DNA of 64,000 bases from the NCBI GenBank assembly GCA_964016885.1, contig OZ024742.1, positions 13,654,020 to 13,718,019 on the forward strand. Reading direction: 5' to 3'. The position numbers were made by a program, and so were the translations under genes. This DNA is from Eledone cirrhosa. Lineage: Eukaryota > Mollusca > Cephalopoda > Octopoda > Eledonidae. The notes beneath the pieces were generated by a model. That model saw only the letters and a list, made by a program, of their open reading frames with translations. It searched no databases and had not been told where the DNA came from. Below, piece after piece: positions 16,701 to 28,080 of the stretch (positions within the stretch are counted from its first letter, which is position 1; the number at the start of each line of letters is the position of its first letter).

Positions 16701-18610
16701 CACTGAGACACACACTGAGACACACACTGAGACACACACTGAGACATACACTGAGACACATACTGAGACATACACTGAGACACACACTGAGACATACAAT
16801 GAGACATACACTGAGACACACACTGAGACACACACTGAGACACACACTGAGACACACACTGAGACATACACTGAGACACACACTGAGATACACACTGAGA
16901 GATACACTGAGACATACACTGAGACACACACTGAGACACACTCTGAGACATACACTGAGACATACACTGAGACACACACTGAGATACACACTGAGACATA
17001 CATTGAGACATACACTGAGACACACACTGAGACACACTCTGAGACACACACTGAGACATACACTGAGACATACACTGAGACACACACTGAGACACACACT
17101 GAGACATACACTGAGACATACACTGAGACATACACTGAGACATACACTGAGACATACACTGACACATACACTGAGACACACACTGAGACACACACTGAGA
17201 CATACACTGAGACACACACTGAGACATACACTGAGACATACACTGAGACATACACTGAGACACCCACTGAAACACACACTGAGACACAAACTGAGACATA
17301 CACTGATACATACACTGATACATACACTGAGACACACACTGAGACACACACTGAGACATACACTGAGACATACACTGAGACATACATTGAGACACACACT
17401 GAGACACACACTGAGACATACACTGAGACATACACTGAGACATACACTGAGACATACACTGAGACATACACTGAGACACACACTGAAACACACTGAAACA
17501 TACACTGAGACACACACTGAGACACACTGAGACACACACTGAATCATACACTGAGACACACACTGAGACACACACTGAGACACACACTGAGTCATACACT
17601 GAGACTCTCACTGAGACACACACTGAGACACACACTGAGACACACACTGAGACACACTCTGAGACACACACTGAGACATACACTGAGACACACACTGAGA
17701 CATATACTGAGACACACACTGAGACACACACTGAGCCATATACTGAGACACACACCCAGACACACACTGAGACACACACTGAGGCATACACTGAGACACA
17801 CACTGAGACACACACTGAGACACACACTGAGACACACACTGAGACATACACTGAGACATACACTGAGACATACACTGAGACACACACTGAGACACACTCT
17901 GAGACACACACTGAGACATACACTGAGGCATACACTGAGACACACACTGAGACACCCACTGAGACATACACTGAGACATACACTGAGACATACAATGAGA
18001 CATACACTGAGACATACACTGACACATACACTGAGACACACACTGAGACACACACTGAGACATACACTGAGACACACACTGAGACATACACTGAGACATA
18101 CACTGAGACACACACTGAGACATACACTGGCACACACACTGAGCCATACACTGAGACATACACTGAGACACCTACTGAGACACACACTGAGACACACACT
18201 GAGACATACACTGAGACATACACTGATACATACACTGAGACACACACTGAGACACACACTGAGACATACACTGAGACATACACTGAGACATACATTGAGA
18301 CACACACTGAGACACACACTGAGACATACACTGAGACATACACTGAGACATACACTGAGACATACACTGAGACACACACTGAAACACACTGAAACATACA
18401 CTGAGACACACACTGAGACACACTGAGACACACACTGAGTCATACACTGAGACACACACTGTGACACACACTGAGACACACACTGAGTCATACACTGAGA
18501 CTCTCACTGAGACACACACTGAGACACACTCTGAGACACACACTGAGACATACCCTGAGACACACACTGAGGCATACACTGAGACACACACTGAGACACA
18601 CACTGAGACA
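10759..18610 (+). repeat. 7,852-bp tandem segmental duplication, right copy
   Basis: Direct, adjacent, same-orientation copy of 2907-10758. It begins where the left copy ends, so the two form an abutting tandem pair. It includes a complete second set of the degenerate 5.7-6.3 kb units (here 13.5-14.2 kb) and of the 0.9-kb internal duplication (here 16.7-18.5 kb). Past 18,611 the array continues for about 430 bp in a different variant order and then frays. Confidence 0.93.
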
Positions 18611-19030
18611 CACACTGAGACACACACTGAGACACACTGAGACATACACTGAGACATACACTGAGACACACTGAGACATACACTGAGACACACACTGAGA
18701 CACACACTGAGACACACACTGACACACATTGAGACACACTGAGCCATACACTGAGACACACACTGAGAACACACTGAGACACACACTGAGACACACACTG
18801 AGACATACACTGAGACACACACTGAGACATGACATACACTGAGACACACACTGACACACACACTGAGATACACACTGCGACACACACGTAGACATACACT
18901 GAGACACACACTGAGACATACACTGAGACATAAACTGAGACATACACTGAGACATACACTGAGACATACACTGAGACACACACTGAGTCATACACTGAGA
19001 CACACACTGAGACACACACTGAAACACACA

Positions 19031-19102
19031 CTGAGACACACACGCACACATATGGAATGGTAAATACACACTGAGACACATACACATACACGCACACATA
19101 TG
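19031..19102 (+). repeat. Frayed right edge of the 12-bp array with a 15-bp direct repeat
   Basis: The regular units decay here. A 15-bp element ACACGCACACATATG occurs at 19040-19054 and again at 19088-19102, 48 bp apart, separated by sequence that still holds one recognisable ACACTGAGACACA unit. It looks like one local duplication at the array boundary. The AC-rich tract with ATATG is the transition from satellite to unique sequence. Confidence 0.75.
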
Positions 19103-19163
19103 TTCATAGGAGTGCCGCTAGATCTGTGAAATCTTGCATGCATTAATTTCAATCCTTCTTATT

Positions 19164-19188
19164 ATTAACTTTATTGTTTCTTTTCAGG
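19164..19188 (+). promoter_or_regulatory. 3' splice acceptor-like signature
   Basis: A TTAAC branch-point-like word has its candidate adenosine at 19168. It is followed by a T-rich tract at 19170-19185 and then CAG at 19185-19187 followed by G. The candidate branch adenosine lies 19 nt before the AG, within the usual range for animal introns. One downstream frame reads S-Y-V-E-K then stop. In AT-rich DNA this can arise by chance and there is no donor or exon support, so it is a sequence resemblance only. Confidence 0.3.
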
Positions 19189-19201
19189 AGTTATGTTGAA
19201 A

Positions 19202-19207
19202 AATAAA
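19202..19207 (+). terminator. AATAAA hexamer (possible polyadenylation signal)
   Basis: A canonical AATAAA lies 15 nt after the acceptor-like AG and just before the 65-bp array. No downstream GT-rich element is distinct from the satellite itself. Chance occurrence in an A-rich run is quite likely. Confidence 0.2.
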
Positions 19208-21100
19208 TTTCATTTGGTCATTCCATGAGAGTATCTTGGTCAGTTTATCACCTGCTTGACCCAGCCTCATATCTTGACTTGGTCATTCCATGACAGTATC
19301 TTGGTCAGTCTATCTCCTGTTTGACCCAGCCTCATATCTTGAATTGGTCATTCCATGACAGTATCTTGGTCAGTCTATCTCCTGTTTGACCCAGCCTCAT
19401 ATCTTGACTTGGTCATTCCATGACAGTATCTTGGTCACTCTATCACCTGTTCCACCCAGCCTCATATCTTGACTTGGTCATTCCATGACAGTATCTTGGT
19501 CAGTCTATCACCTGTTTGACCCAGCCTCATATCTTGACTTGGTCATTCCATGACAGTATCTTGGTCAGTTTATCACCTGTTTGACCCAGCCTCATATCTT
19601 GACTTGGTCATTCCATGACAGTATCTTGGTCAGTTTATCACCTGTTTGACCAGGCCTCATATCTTGACTTGGTCATTCCATGACAGTATCTTGGTCAGTT
19701 TATCACCTGTTTGACCCAGCCTCATATCTTGACTTGGTCATTCGATGACAGTATCTCGGTCAGTCTATCTCCTGTTTGACCCAGCCTCATATCTTGACTT
19801 GGTCATTCCATGACAGTATCTTGGTCAGTCTATCTCCTGTTTGACCCAGCCTCATATCTTGACTTGGTCATTCCATGACAGTATCTTGGTCAGTCTATCA
19901 CCTGTTTGACCCAGCCTCATATCTTGACTTGGTCATTCCATGACAGTATCTTGGTCAGTCTATCACCTGTTCCACCCAGCCTCATATCTTGACTTGGTCA
20001 TTCCATGACAGTATCTTGGTCAGTCTATCACCTGTTTCACCCAGCCTCATATCTTGACTTGGTCATTCCATGACAGTATCTTGGTCAGTCTATCACCTGT
20101 TTGACCCAGCCTCATATCTTGACATGGTCATTCCATGACAGTATCGTGGTCAGTCTAGCACCTGTTTGACCCAGCCTCATATCTTGAATTGGTCATTCCA
20201 TGACAGTATCGTGGTCAGTCTATCACATGTTTGACCCAGCCTCATATCTTGACTTGGTCATTCCATGACAGTATCTTGGTCAGTCTATCACCTGTTTGAC
20301 CCAGCCTCATATCTTGACTTGGTCATTCCATGACAGTATCGTGGTCAGTCTATCACATGTTTTACCCAGCCTCATATCTTGAATTGGTCATTCCATGACA
20401 GTATCGTGGTCAGTCTATCACATGTTTGACCCAGCCTCATATCTTGACTTGGTCATTCCATGACAGTATCTTGGTCAGTCTATCACCTGTTTGATCCAGC
20501 CTCATATCTTGACTTGGTCATTCCATGAGAGTATCTTGGTCAGTTTATCACCTGTTTGACCCAGCCTCATATCTTGACTTGGTCATTCCATGACAGTATC
20601 TTGGTCAGTCTATCACCTGTTCCACCCAGCCTCATATCTTAACTTGGTCATTCCATGACAGTATCTTGGTCAGTCTATCACCTGTTTGACCCAGCCTTAT
20701 ATCTTGACTTGGTCATTCCATGACAGTATCTTGGTCAGTTTATCACCTGTTTGACCCAGCCTCATATCTTGACTTGGTCATTCCATGACAGTATCTTGGT
20801 CAGTCTATCACCTGTTTGACCCAGCTTCATATCTTGACTTGGTCATTCCATGACAGTATCTTGGTCAGTCTATCACCTGTTTGACCCAGCCTCATATCTT
20901 GACTTGGTCATTCCATGACAGTATCTTGGTCAGTCTATCACCTGTTCCACCCAGCCTCATATCTTGACTTGGTCATTCCATGACAGTATCTTGGTCAGTC
21001 TATCACCTGTTTGACCCAGCCTCATATCTTGACTTGGTCATTCGATGACAGTATCTTGGTCAGTCTATCACCTGTTTGACCCAGCCTCATATCTTGATTT

Positions 21101-21115
21101 TGTCATGGAATGACC
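21101..21115 (+). other. 15-bp inverted segment inside one 65-bp monomer
   Basis: The monomer reads TGTCATGGAATGACC where the consensus is GGTCATTCCATGACA (monomer positions 3-17). The observed sequence is exactly the reverse complement of the consensus 15-mer. All five differences (positions 3, 9, 10, 11 and 17) are explained by one flip centred on the GTCAT-TCC-ATGAC dyad. Bases just outside match the normal orientation. I saw no other inverted copy. Confidence 0.9.
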
Positions 21116-24100
21116 GTATCTTGGTCAGTCTATCACCTGTTTGACCCAGCCTCATATCTTGACTTGGTCATTCCATGCCAGTATCGTGGTCAGTCTATCA
21201 CCTGTTTTACCCAGCCTCATATCTTGATTTGGTCATTCCATGACAGTATCGTGGTCAGTCTATCACATGTTTGACCCAGCCTCATATCTTGACTTGGTCA
21301 TTCCATGACAGTATCTTGGTCAGTCTATCACCTGTTTGATCCAGCCTCATATCTTGACTTGGTCATTCCATGACAGTATCTTGGTCAGTCTATCACCTGT
21401 TCCACCCAGCCTCATATCTTAACTTGGTCATTCCATGACAGTATCTTGGTCAGTCTATCACCTGTTTGACGCAGCCTTATATCTTGACTTGGTCATTCCA
21501 TGACAGTATCTTGGTCAGTTTATCACCTGTTTGACCCAGCCTCATATCTTGACTTGGTCATTCCATGACAGTATCTTGGTCAGTCTATCACCTGTTCAAC
21601 CCAGCCTCATATCTTGACTTGGTCATTCCATGACAGTATCTTGGTCAGTCTATCACCTGTTTGACCCAGCCTCATATCTTGACTTGGTCATTCCATGACA
21701 GTATCTTGGTCAGTCTATCACCTGTTTGACCCAGCCTCATATCTTGACTTTGTCATTCCATGACAGTATCTTGGTCAGTCTATCACCTGTTTGACCCAGC
21801 CTCATATCTTGACTTGGTCATTCCATGACAGTATCGTGGTCAGTCTAGCACCTGTTTGACCCAGCCTCATATCTTGACTTGGTCATTCCATGACAGTATC
21901 TTGGTCAGTCTATCACCTGTTTGACCCAGCCTTATATCTTGACTTGGTCATTCCATGACAGTATCTTGGTCAGTCTATCACCTGTTTGACCCAGCCTCAT
22001 ATCTTGATTTGGTCATTCCATGACAGTATCGTGGTCAGTCTATCACCTGTTTGACCCAGCCTCATATCTTGATTTGGTCATTCCATGACAGTATCTTGGT
22101 CAGTTTATCACCTGTTTGACCCAGCCTCATATCTTGACTTGGTCATTCCATGACAGTATCTTGGTCAGTCTATCACCTGTTTGACCCAGCCTCATATCTT
22201 GACTTGGTCATTCCATGACAGTATCTTGGTCAGTCTATCACCTGTTTGACCCAGCCTTATATCTTGACTTGTTCATTCCATGACAGTATCTTGGTCAGTC
22301 TATCACCTGTTTGACCCAGCCTCATATCTTGATTTGGTCATTCCATGACAGTATCTTGGTCAGTCTATCTCCTGTTTGACCCAGCCTCATATCTTGACTT
22401 GGTCATTCCATGACAGTATCTTGGTCAGTCTATCACCTGTTTGACCCAGCCTCGTATCTCGACTTGGTCATTCCATGACAGTATCTTGGTCAGTCTATCA
22501 CCTGTTTGACCCAGCCTCCTATCTTGACTTGGTCATTCCATGACAGTATCTTGGTCAGTCTATCACCTGTTTGACCCAGCCTCATATCTTGACATGGTCA
22601 TTCCATGACAGTATCTTGGTCAGTCTATCTCCTGTTCCACCCAGCCTCATATCTTGACTTGGTCATTCCTTGAGAGTATCTTGGTCAGTCTATCACCTGT
22701 TTGACCCAGCCTCATATCTTGACTTGGTCATTCCATGACAGTATCGTGGTCAGTCTATCACCTGTTCCACCCAGCCTCATATCTTGACTTGGTCATTCCA
22801 TGACAGTATCTTGGTCAGTCTATCACCTGTTTGACCCAGCCTCATATCTTGACTTGGTCATTCCATGACAGTATCTTGGTCAGTCTATCACCTGTTTGAC
22901 CCAGCCTCATATCTTGACTTGGTCATTCCATGACAGTATCTTGGTCAGTCTATCTCCTGTTTGACCCAGCCTCATATCTTGACTTGGTCATTCCATGACA
23001 GTATCTTGGTCAGTCTATCACATGTTTGACCCAGCCTCATATCTTGATTTGGTCATTCCATGACAGTATCTTGGTCAGTCTATAACCTGTTCCACCCAGC
23101 CTCATATCTTGACTTGGTCATTCCATGACAGTATCTTGGTCAGTCTATCACCTGTTTGACCCAGCCTCATATCTTGACTTGGTCATTCCATGACAGTATC
23201 TTGGTCAGTCTATCACATGTTTGACCCAGCCTCATATCTTGATTTGGTCATTCCATGACAGTATCTTGGTCAGTCTATCACCTGTTCCACCCAGCCTCAT
23301 ATCTTGACTTGGTCATTCCATGACAGTATCTTGGTCAGTCTATCACCTATTCCACCCAGCCTCATATCTTGATTTGGTCATTCCATGACAGTATCTTGGT
23401 CAGTCTATCACCTGTTTGACACAGCCTCACATCTTGGTTTGGTCATTCTATGACAGTATCTTGGTCAGTCTATCACCTGTTCCACCCAGCCTCATATCTT
23501 GACTTGGTCATTCCATGACAGTATCTTGGTCAGTCTATCACCTGTTTGACCCAGCCTCATATCTTCACTTGGTCATTCCATGACAGTATCTTGGTCAGTC
23601 TATCACCTGTTTGACACAGCCTCATATCTTGATTTGGTCATTCCATGACAGTATCTTTGTCAGTCTATCACCTGTTCCACCCAGCCTCATATCTTGATTT
23701 GGTCATTCCATGACAGTATCTTGGTCAGTCTATCACCTGTGTGACCCAGCCTCATATCTTGATTTGGTCATTCCATGACAGTATCTTGGTCAGTCTATCA
23801 CCTGTTTGACCCAGCCTTATATCTTGACTTGGTCATTCCATGACAGTATCTTGGTCAGTCTATCACCTGTTTGACCCAGCGTCATATCTTGACTTGGTCA
23901 TTCCATGACAGTATCTTGGTCAGTCTATCACATGTTTGACCCAGCCTCATATCTTGATTTGGTCATTCCATGACAGTATCTTGGTCAGTCTATCACCTGT
24001 TCCACCCAGCCTCATATCTTGACTTGGTCATTCCATGACAGTATCTTGGTCAGTCTATCACCTATTCCACCCAGCCTCATATCTTGATTTGGTCATTACA

Positions 24101-24261
24101 TGACAGTATCTTGGTCAGTCTATCACCTGTTTGACACAGCCTCACATCTTGGTTTGGTCATTCCATGACAGTATCTTGGTCAGTCTATCACATGTTCCAC
24201 CCAGCCTCATATCTTGACTTGGTCATTCCATGACAGTATCTTGGTCAGTCTATCACCTGTT

Positions 24262-27260
24262 TGACCCAGCCTCATATCTTCACTTGGTCATTCCATGACA
24301 GTATCTTGGTCAGTCTATCACCTGTTTGACACAGCCTCATATCTTGATTTGGTCATTCCATGACAGTATCTTTGTCAGTCTATCACCTGTTCCACCCAGC
24401 CTCATATCTTGATTTGGTCATTCCATGACAGTATCTTGGTCAGTCTATCACCTGTTTGACCCAGCCTCATATCTTGATTTGGTCATTCCATGACAGTATC
24501 TTGGTCAGTCTATCACCTGTTTGACCCAGCCTCATATCTTGACTTGGTCATTCCATGACAGTATCTTGGTCAGTCTATCACCTGTTCCACCCAGCCTCAT
24601 ATCTTGATTTGGTCATTCCATGACAGTATCTTGGTCAGTCTATCTCCTGTTTGACCCAGCCTCATATCTTGACTTGGTCATTCCATGACAGTATCTTGGT
24701 CAGTCTATCACCTGTTTGACCCAGCCTCATATCTTGACTTTGTCATTCCATGACAGTATCTTGGTCAGTCTATCACCTGTTTGACCCAGCCTCATATCTT
24801 GACTTGGTCATTCCATGACAGTATCGTGGTCAGTCTAGCACCTGTTTGACCCAGCCTCATATCTTGACTTGGTCATTCCATGACAGTATCTTGGTCAGTC
24901 TATCACCTGTTTGACCCAGCCTTATATCTTGACTTGGTCATTCCATGACAGTATCATGGTCAGTCTATCACCTGTTTGACCCAGCCTCATATCTTGACTT
25001 GGTCATTCCATGACAGTATCTTGGTCAGTCTATCACCTGTTTGACCCAGCCTCATATCTTGATTTGGTCATTCCATGACAGTATCTTGGTCAGTTTATCA
25101 CCTGTTTGACCCAGCCTCATATCTTGACTTGGTCATTCCATGACAGTATCTTGGTCAGTCTATCACCTGTTTGACCCAGCCTCATATCTTGACTTGGTCA
25201 TTCCATGACAGTATCTTGGTCAGTCTATCACCTGTTTGACCCAGCCTTATATCTTGACTTGGTCATTCCATGACAGTATCTTGGTCAGTCTATCACCTGT
25301 TTGACCCAGCCTCATATCTTGATTTGTTCATTCCATGACAGTATCTTGGTCAGTTTATCTCCTGTTTGACCCAGCCTCATATCTTCACTTGGTCATTCCA
25401 TGACATTATCTTGGTCAGTCTATCACCTGTTTGACCCAGCCTCGTATCTTGACTTGGTCATTCCATGACAGTATCTTGGTCAGTCTATCACCTGTTTGAC
25501 CCATCCTCGTATCTCTACTTGGTCATTCCATGACAGTATCTTGGTCAGTCTATCACCTGTTTGACCCAGCCTCATATCTTGACATGGTCATTCCATGACA
25601 GTATCTGGGTCAGTCTATCTCCTGTTCCACCCAGCCTCATATCTTGACTTGGTCATTCCTTGAGAGTATCTTGGTCAGTCTATCACCTGTTTGACCCAGC
25701 CTCATATCTTGACTTGGTCATTCCATGACAGTATCGTGGTCAGTCTATCACCTGTTTAACCCAGCCTCATATCTTCACTTGGTCATTCCATGACAGTATC
25801 TTGGTCAGTCTATCACCTGTTCCACCCAGCCTCATATCTTCACTTGGTCATTCCATGACAGTATCTTGGTCAGTCTATCACCTGTTTGACACAGCCTCAT
25901 ATCTTGATTTGGTCATTCCATGACAGTATCTTTGTCAGTCTATCACCTGTTCCACCCAGCCTCATATCTTGATTTGGTCATTCCATGACAGTATCTTGGT
26001 CAGTCTATCACCTGTTTGACCCAGCCTCATATCTTGATTTGGTCATTCCATGACAGTATCTTGGTCAGTCTATCACCTGTTTGACCCAGCCTCATATCTT
26101 GACTTGGTCATTCCATGACAGTATCTTGGTCAGTCTATCACCTGTTCCACCCAGCCTCATATCTTGATTTGGTCATTCCATGACAGTATCTTGGTCAGTC
26201 TATCTCCTGTTTGACCCAGCCTCATATCTTGACTTGGTCATTCCATGACAGTATCTTGGTCAGTCTATCACCTGTTTGACCCAGCCTCATATCTTGACTT
26301 TGTCATTCCATGACAGTATCTTGGTCAGTCTATCACCTGTTTGACCCAGCCTCATATCTTGACTTGGTCATTCCATGACAGTATCGTGGTCAGTCTAGCA
26401 CCTGTTTGACCCAGCCTCATATCTTGACTTGGTCATTCCATGACAGTATCTTGGTCAGTCTATCACCTGTTTGACCCAGCCTTATATCTTGACTTGGTCA
26501 TTCCATGACAGTATCTTGGTCAGTCTATCACCTGTTTGACCCAGCCTCATGTCTTGACTTGGTCATTCCATGACAGTATCGTGGTCAGTCTATCACCTGT
26601 TTGACCCAGCCTCATATCTATTTGGTCATTCCATGACAGTATCTTGGTCAGTTTATCACCTGTTTGACCCAGCCTCATATCTTGACTTGGTCATTCCATG
26701 ACAGTATCTTGGTCAGTCTATCACCTGTTTGACCCTGCCTCATATCTTGACTTGGTCATTCCATGACAGTATCTTGGTCAGTCTATCACCTGTTTGACCC
26801 AGCCTTATATCTTGACTTGGTCATTCCATGACAGTATCTTGGTCAGTCTATCACCTGTTTGACCCAGCCTCATATCTTGATTTGTTCATTCCATGACAGT
26901 ATCTTGGTCAGTTTATCTCCTGTTTGACCCAGCCTCATATCTTGACTTGGTCATTCCATGACATTATCTTGGTCAGTCTATCACCTGTTTGACCCAGCCT
27001 CGTATCTTGACTTGGTCATTCCATGACAGTATCTTGGTCAGTCTATCACCTGTTTGACCCAGCCTCGTATCTCTACTTGGTCATTCCATGACAGTATCTT
27101 GGTCAGTCTATGACCTGTTTGACCCAGCCTCATATCTTGACATGGTCATTCCATGACAGTATCTGGGTCAGTCTATCTCCTGTTCCACCCAGCCTCATAT
27201 CTTGACTTGGTCATTCCTTGAGAGTATCTTGGTCAGTCTATCACCTGTTTGACCCAGCCT
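24262..27260 (+). repeat. 24-mer higher-order repeat (1,560 bp), first block
   Basis: Marker monomers recur 1,560 bp (24 monomers) apart. ACTTTGTCATTCC is at 24741/26301 and the CGTGGTCAGTCTAGCACC variant is at about 24825/26385. The two copies run about 24,262-25,820 and 25,821-27,260. The second is 2 bp short because of the deletion near 26,619. Right of 27,261 the array jumps back to the sequence seen at 24,143 (CACATCTTGGTTTGG), 48 monomers minus 2 bp away. Ends are approximate. Confidence 0.8.
26619..26621 (+). other. 2-bp deletion monomer (the only length change detected by phase)
   Basis: The monomer reads CATATCTATTTGG where its neighbours read CATATCTTGATTTGG, so TG is missing and the monomer is 63 bp. 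All later monomers are shifted by 2 bp relative to earlier ones, and the phase then holds to the end of the window. The equivalent monomer one 1,560-bp repeat earlier (near 25,060) is intact, so the deletion came after that duplication. Confidence 0.9.
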
Positions 27261-28080
27261 CACATCTTGGTTTGGTCATTCCATGACAGTATCTTGGTCA
27301 GTCTATCACATGTTCCACCCAGCCTCATATCTTGACTTGGTCATTCCATGACAGTATCTTGGTCAGTCTATCACCTGTTTGACCCAGCCTCATATCTTCA
27401 CTTGGTCATTCCATGACAGTATCTTGGTCAGTCTATCACCTGTTTGACACAGCCTCATATCTTGATTTGGTCATTCCATGACAGTATCTTTGTCAGTCTA
27501 TCACCTGTTCCACCCAGCCTCATATCTTGATTTGGTCATTCCATGACAGTATCTTGGTCAGTCTATCACCTGTTTGACCCAGCCTCATATCTTGATTTGG
27601 TCATTCCATGACAGTATCTTGGTCAGTCTATCACCTGTTTGACCCAGCCTTATATCTTGACTTGGTCATTCCATGACAGTATCTTGGTCAGTCTATCACC
27701 TGTTTGACCCAGCGTCATATCTTGACTTGGTCATTCCATGACAGTATCTTGTTCAGTCTATCACATGTTTGACCCAGCCTCATATCTTGATTTGGTCATT
27801 CCATGACAGTATCTTGGTCAGTCTATCACCTGTTCCACCCAGCCTCATATCTTGACTTGTTCATTCCATGACAGTATCTTGGTCAGTCTATCACCTATTC
27901 CACCCAGCCTCATATCTTGATTTGGTCATTACATGACAGTATCTTGGTCAGTCTATCACCTGTTTGACACAGCCTCACATCTTGGTTTGGTCATTCCATG
28001 ACAGTATCTTGGTCAGTCTATCACATGTTCCACCCAGCCTCATATCTTGACTTGGTCATTCCATGACAGTATCTTGGTCA

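Larger units (their letters stand above)
1..19040 (+). repeat. Short-unit satellite array (12-bp TGAGACAYACAC with 10-bp variants)
   Basis: This is a continuous head-to-tail array, truncated at the left window edge. The dominant unit is 12 bp, TGAGACAYACAC, where Y is a frequent C/T dimorphism. Interspersed are 10-bp units (TGAGACACAC or TGAGGCATAC), 11-bp units (TGAGAACACAC, for example near 1758, 3625, 6638, 11477 and 14490) and a 17-bp form near 18832 that carries an extra GACAT. At 11-12 bp per unit there are roughly 1,600 units. The + strand is A/C-rich with few T, so base composition is strongly strand-asymmetric. The unit has no CpG; CpG appears only through variants such as GACGCAC. 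No gene, transposon or inverted copy is seen inside. Biological role unknown. Confidence 0.97.
19103..19212. other. Unique AT-rich spacer between the two satellites
   Basis: This is the only non-repetitive sequence in the window, about 110 bp. It belongs to neither array and I recognise no transposon or gene family in it. The left part contains GTGCCGCTAGATCTGTG and two overlapping GCATGC/TGCATT-like words near 19136-19144. The right part is T-rich and ends in an A-rich run that abuts the first 65-bp monomer. No target-site duplication or terminal repeat is visible. It may be a remnant of whatever sequence predated the arrays. Confidence 0.85.

Noticed and set aside
1..19040. Telomeric or subtelomeric simple repeat
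   Set aside because: No TTAGGG- or TTTAGGG-type units were seen, and the TGAGACAYACAC unit is unrelated.
19048..19060. ATGGAATG in the array edge resembling the inverted CATTCCAT of the 65-bp monomer
   Set aside because: Only 8 bp match and the flanks do not extend it, so chance is sufficient.
19103..19212. Transposon remnant in the spacer
   Set aside because: No terminal repeats, target-site duplication or recognisable family sequence could be seen in 110 bp.
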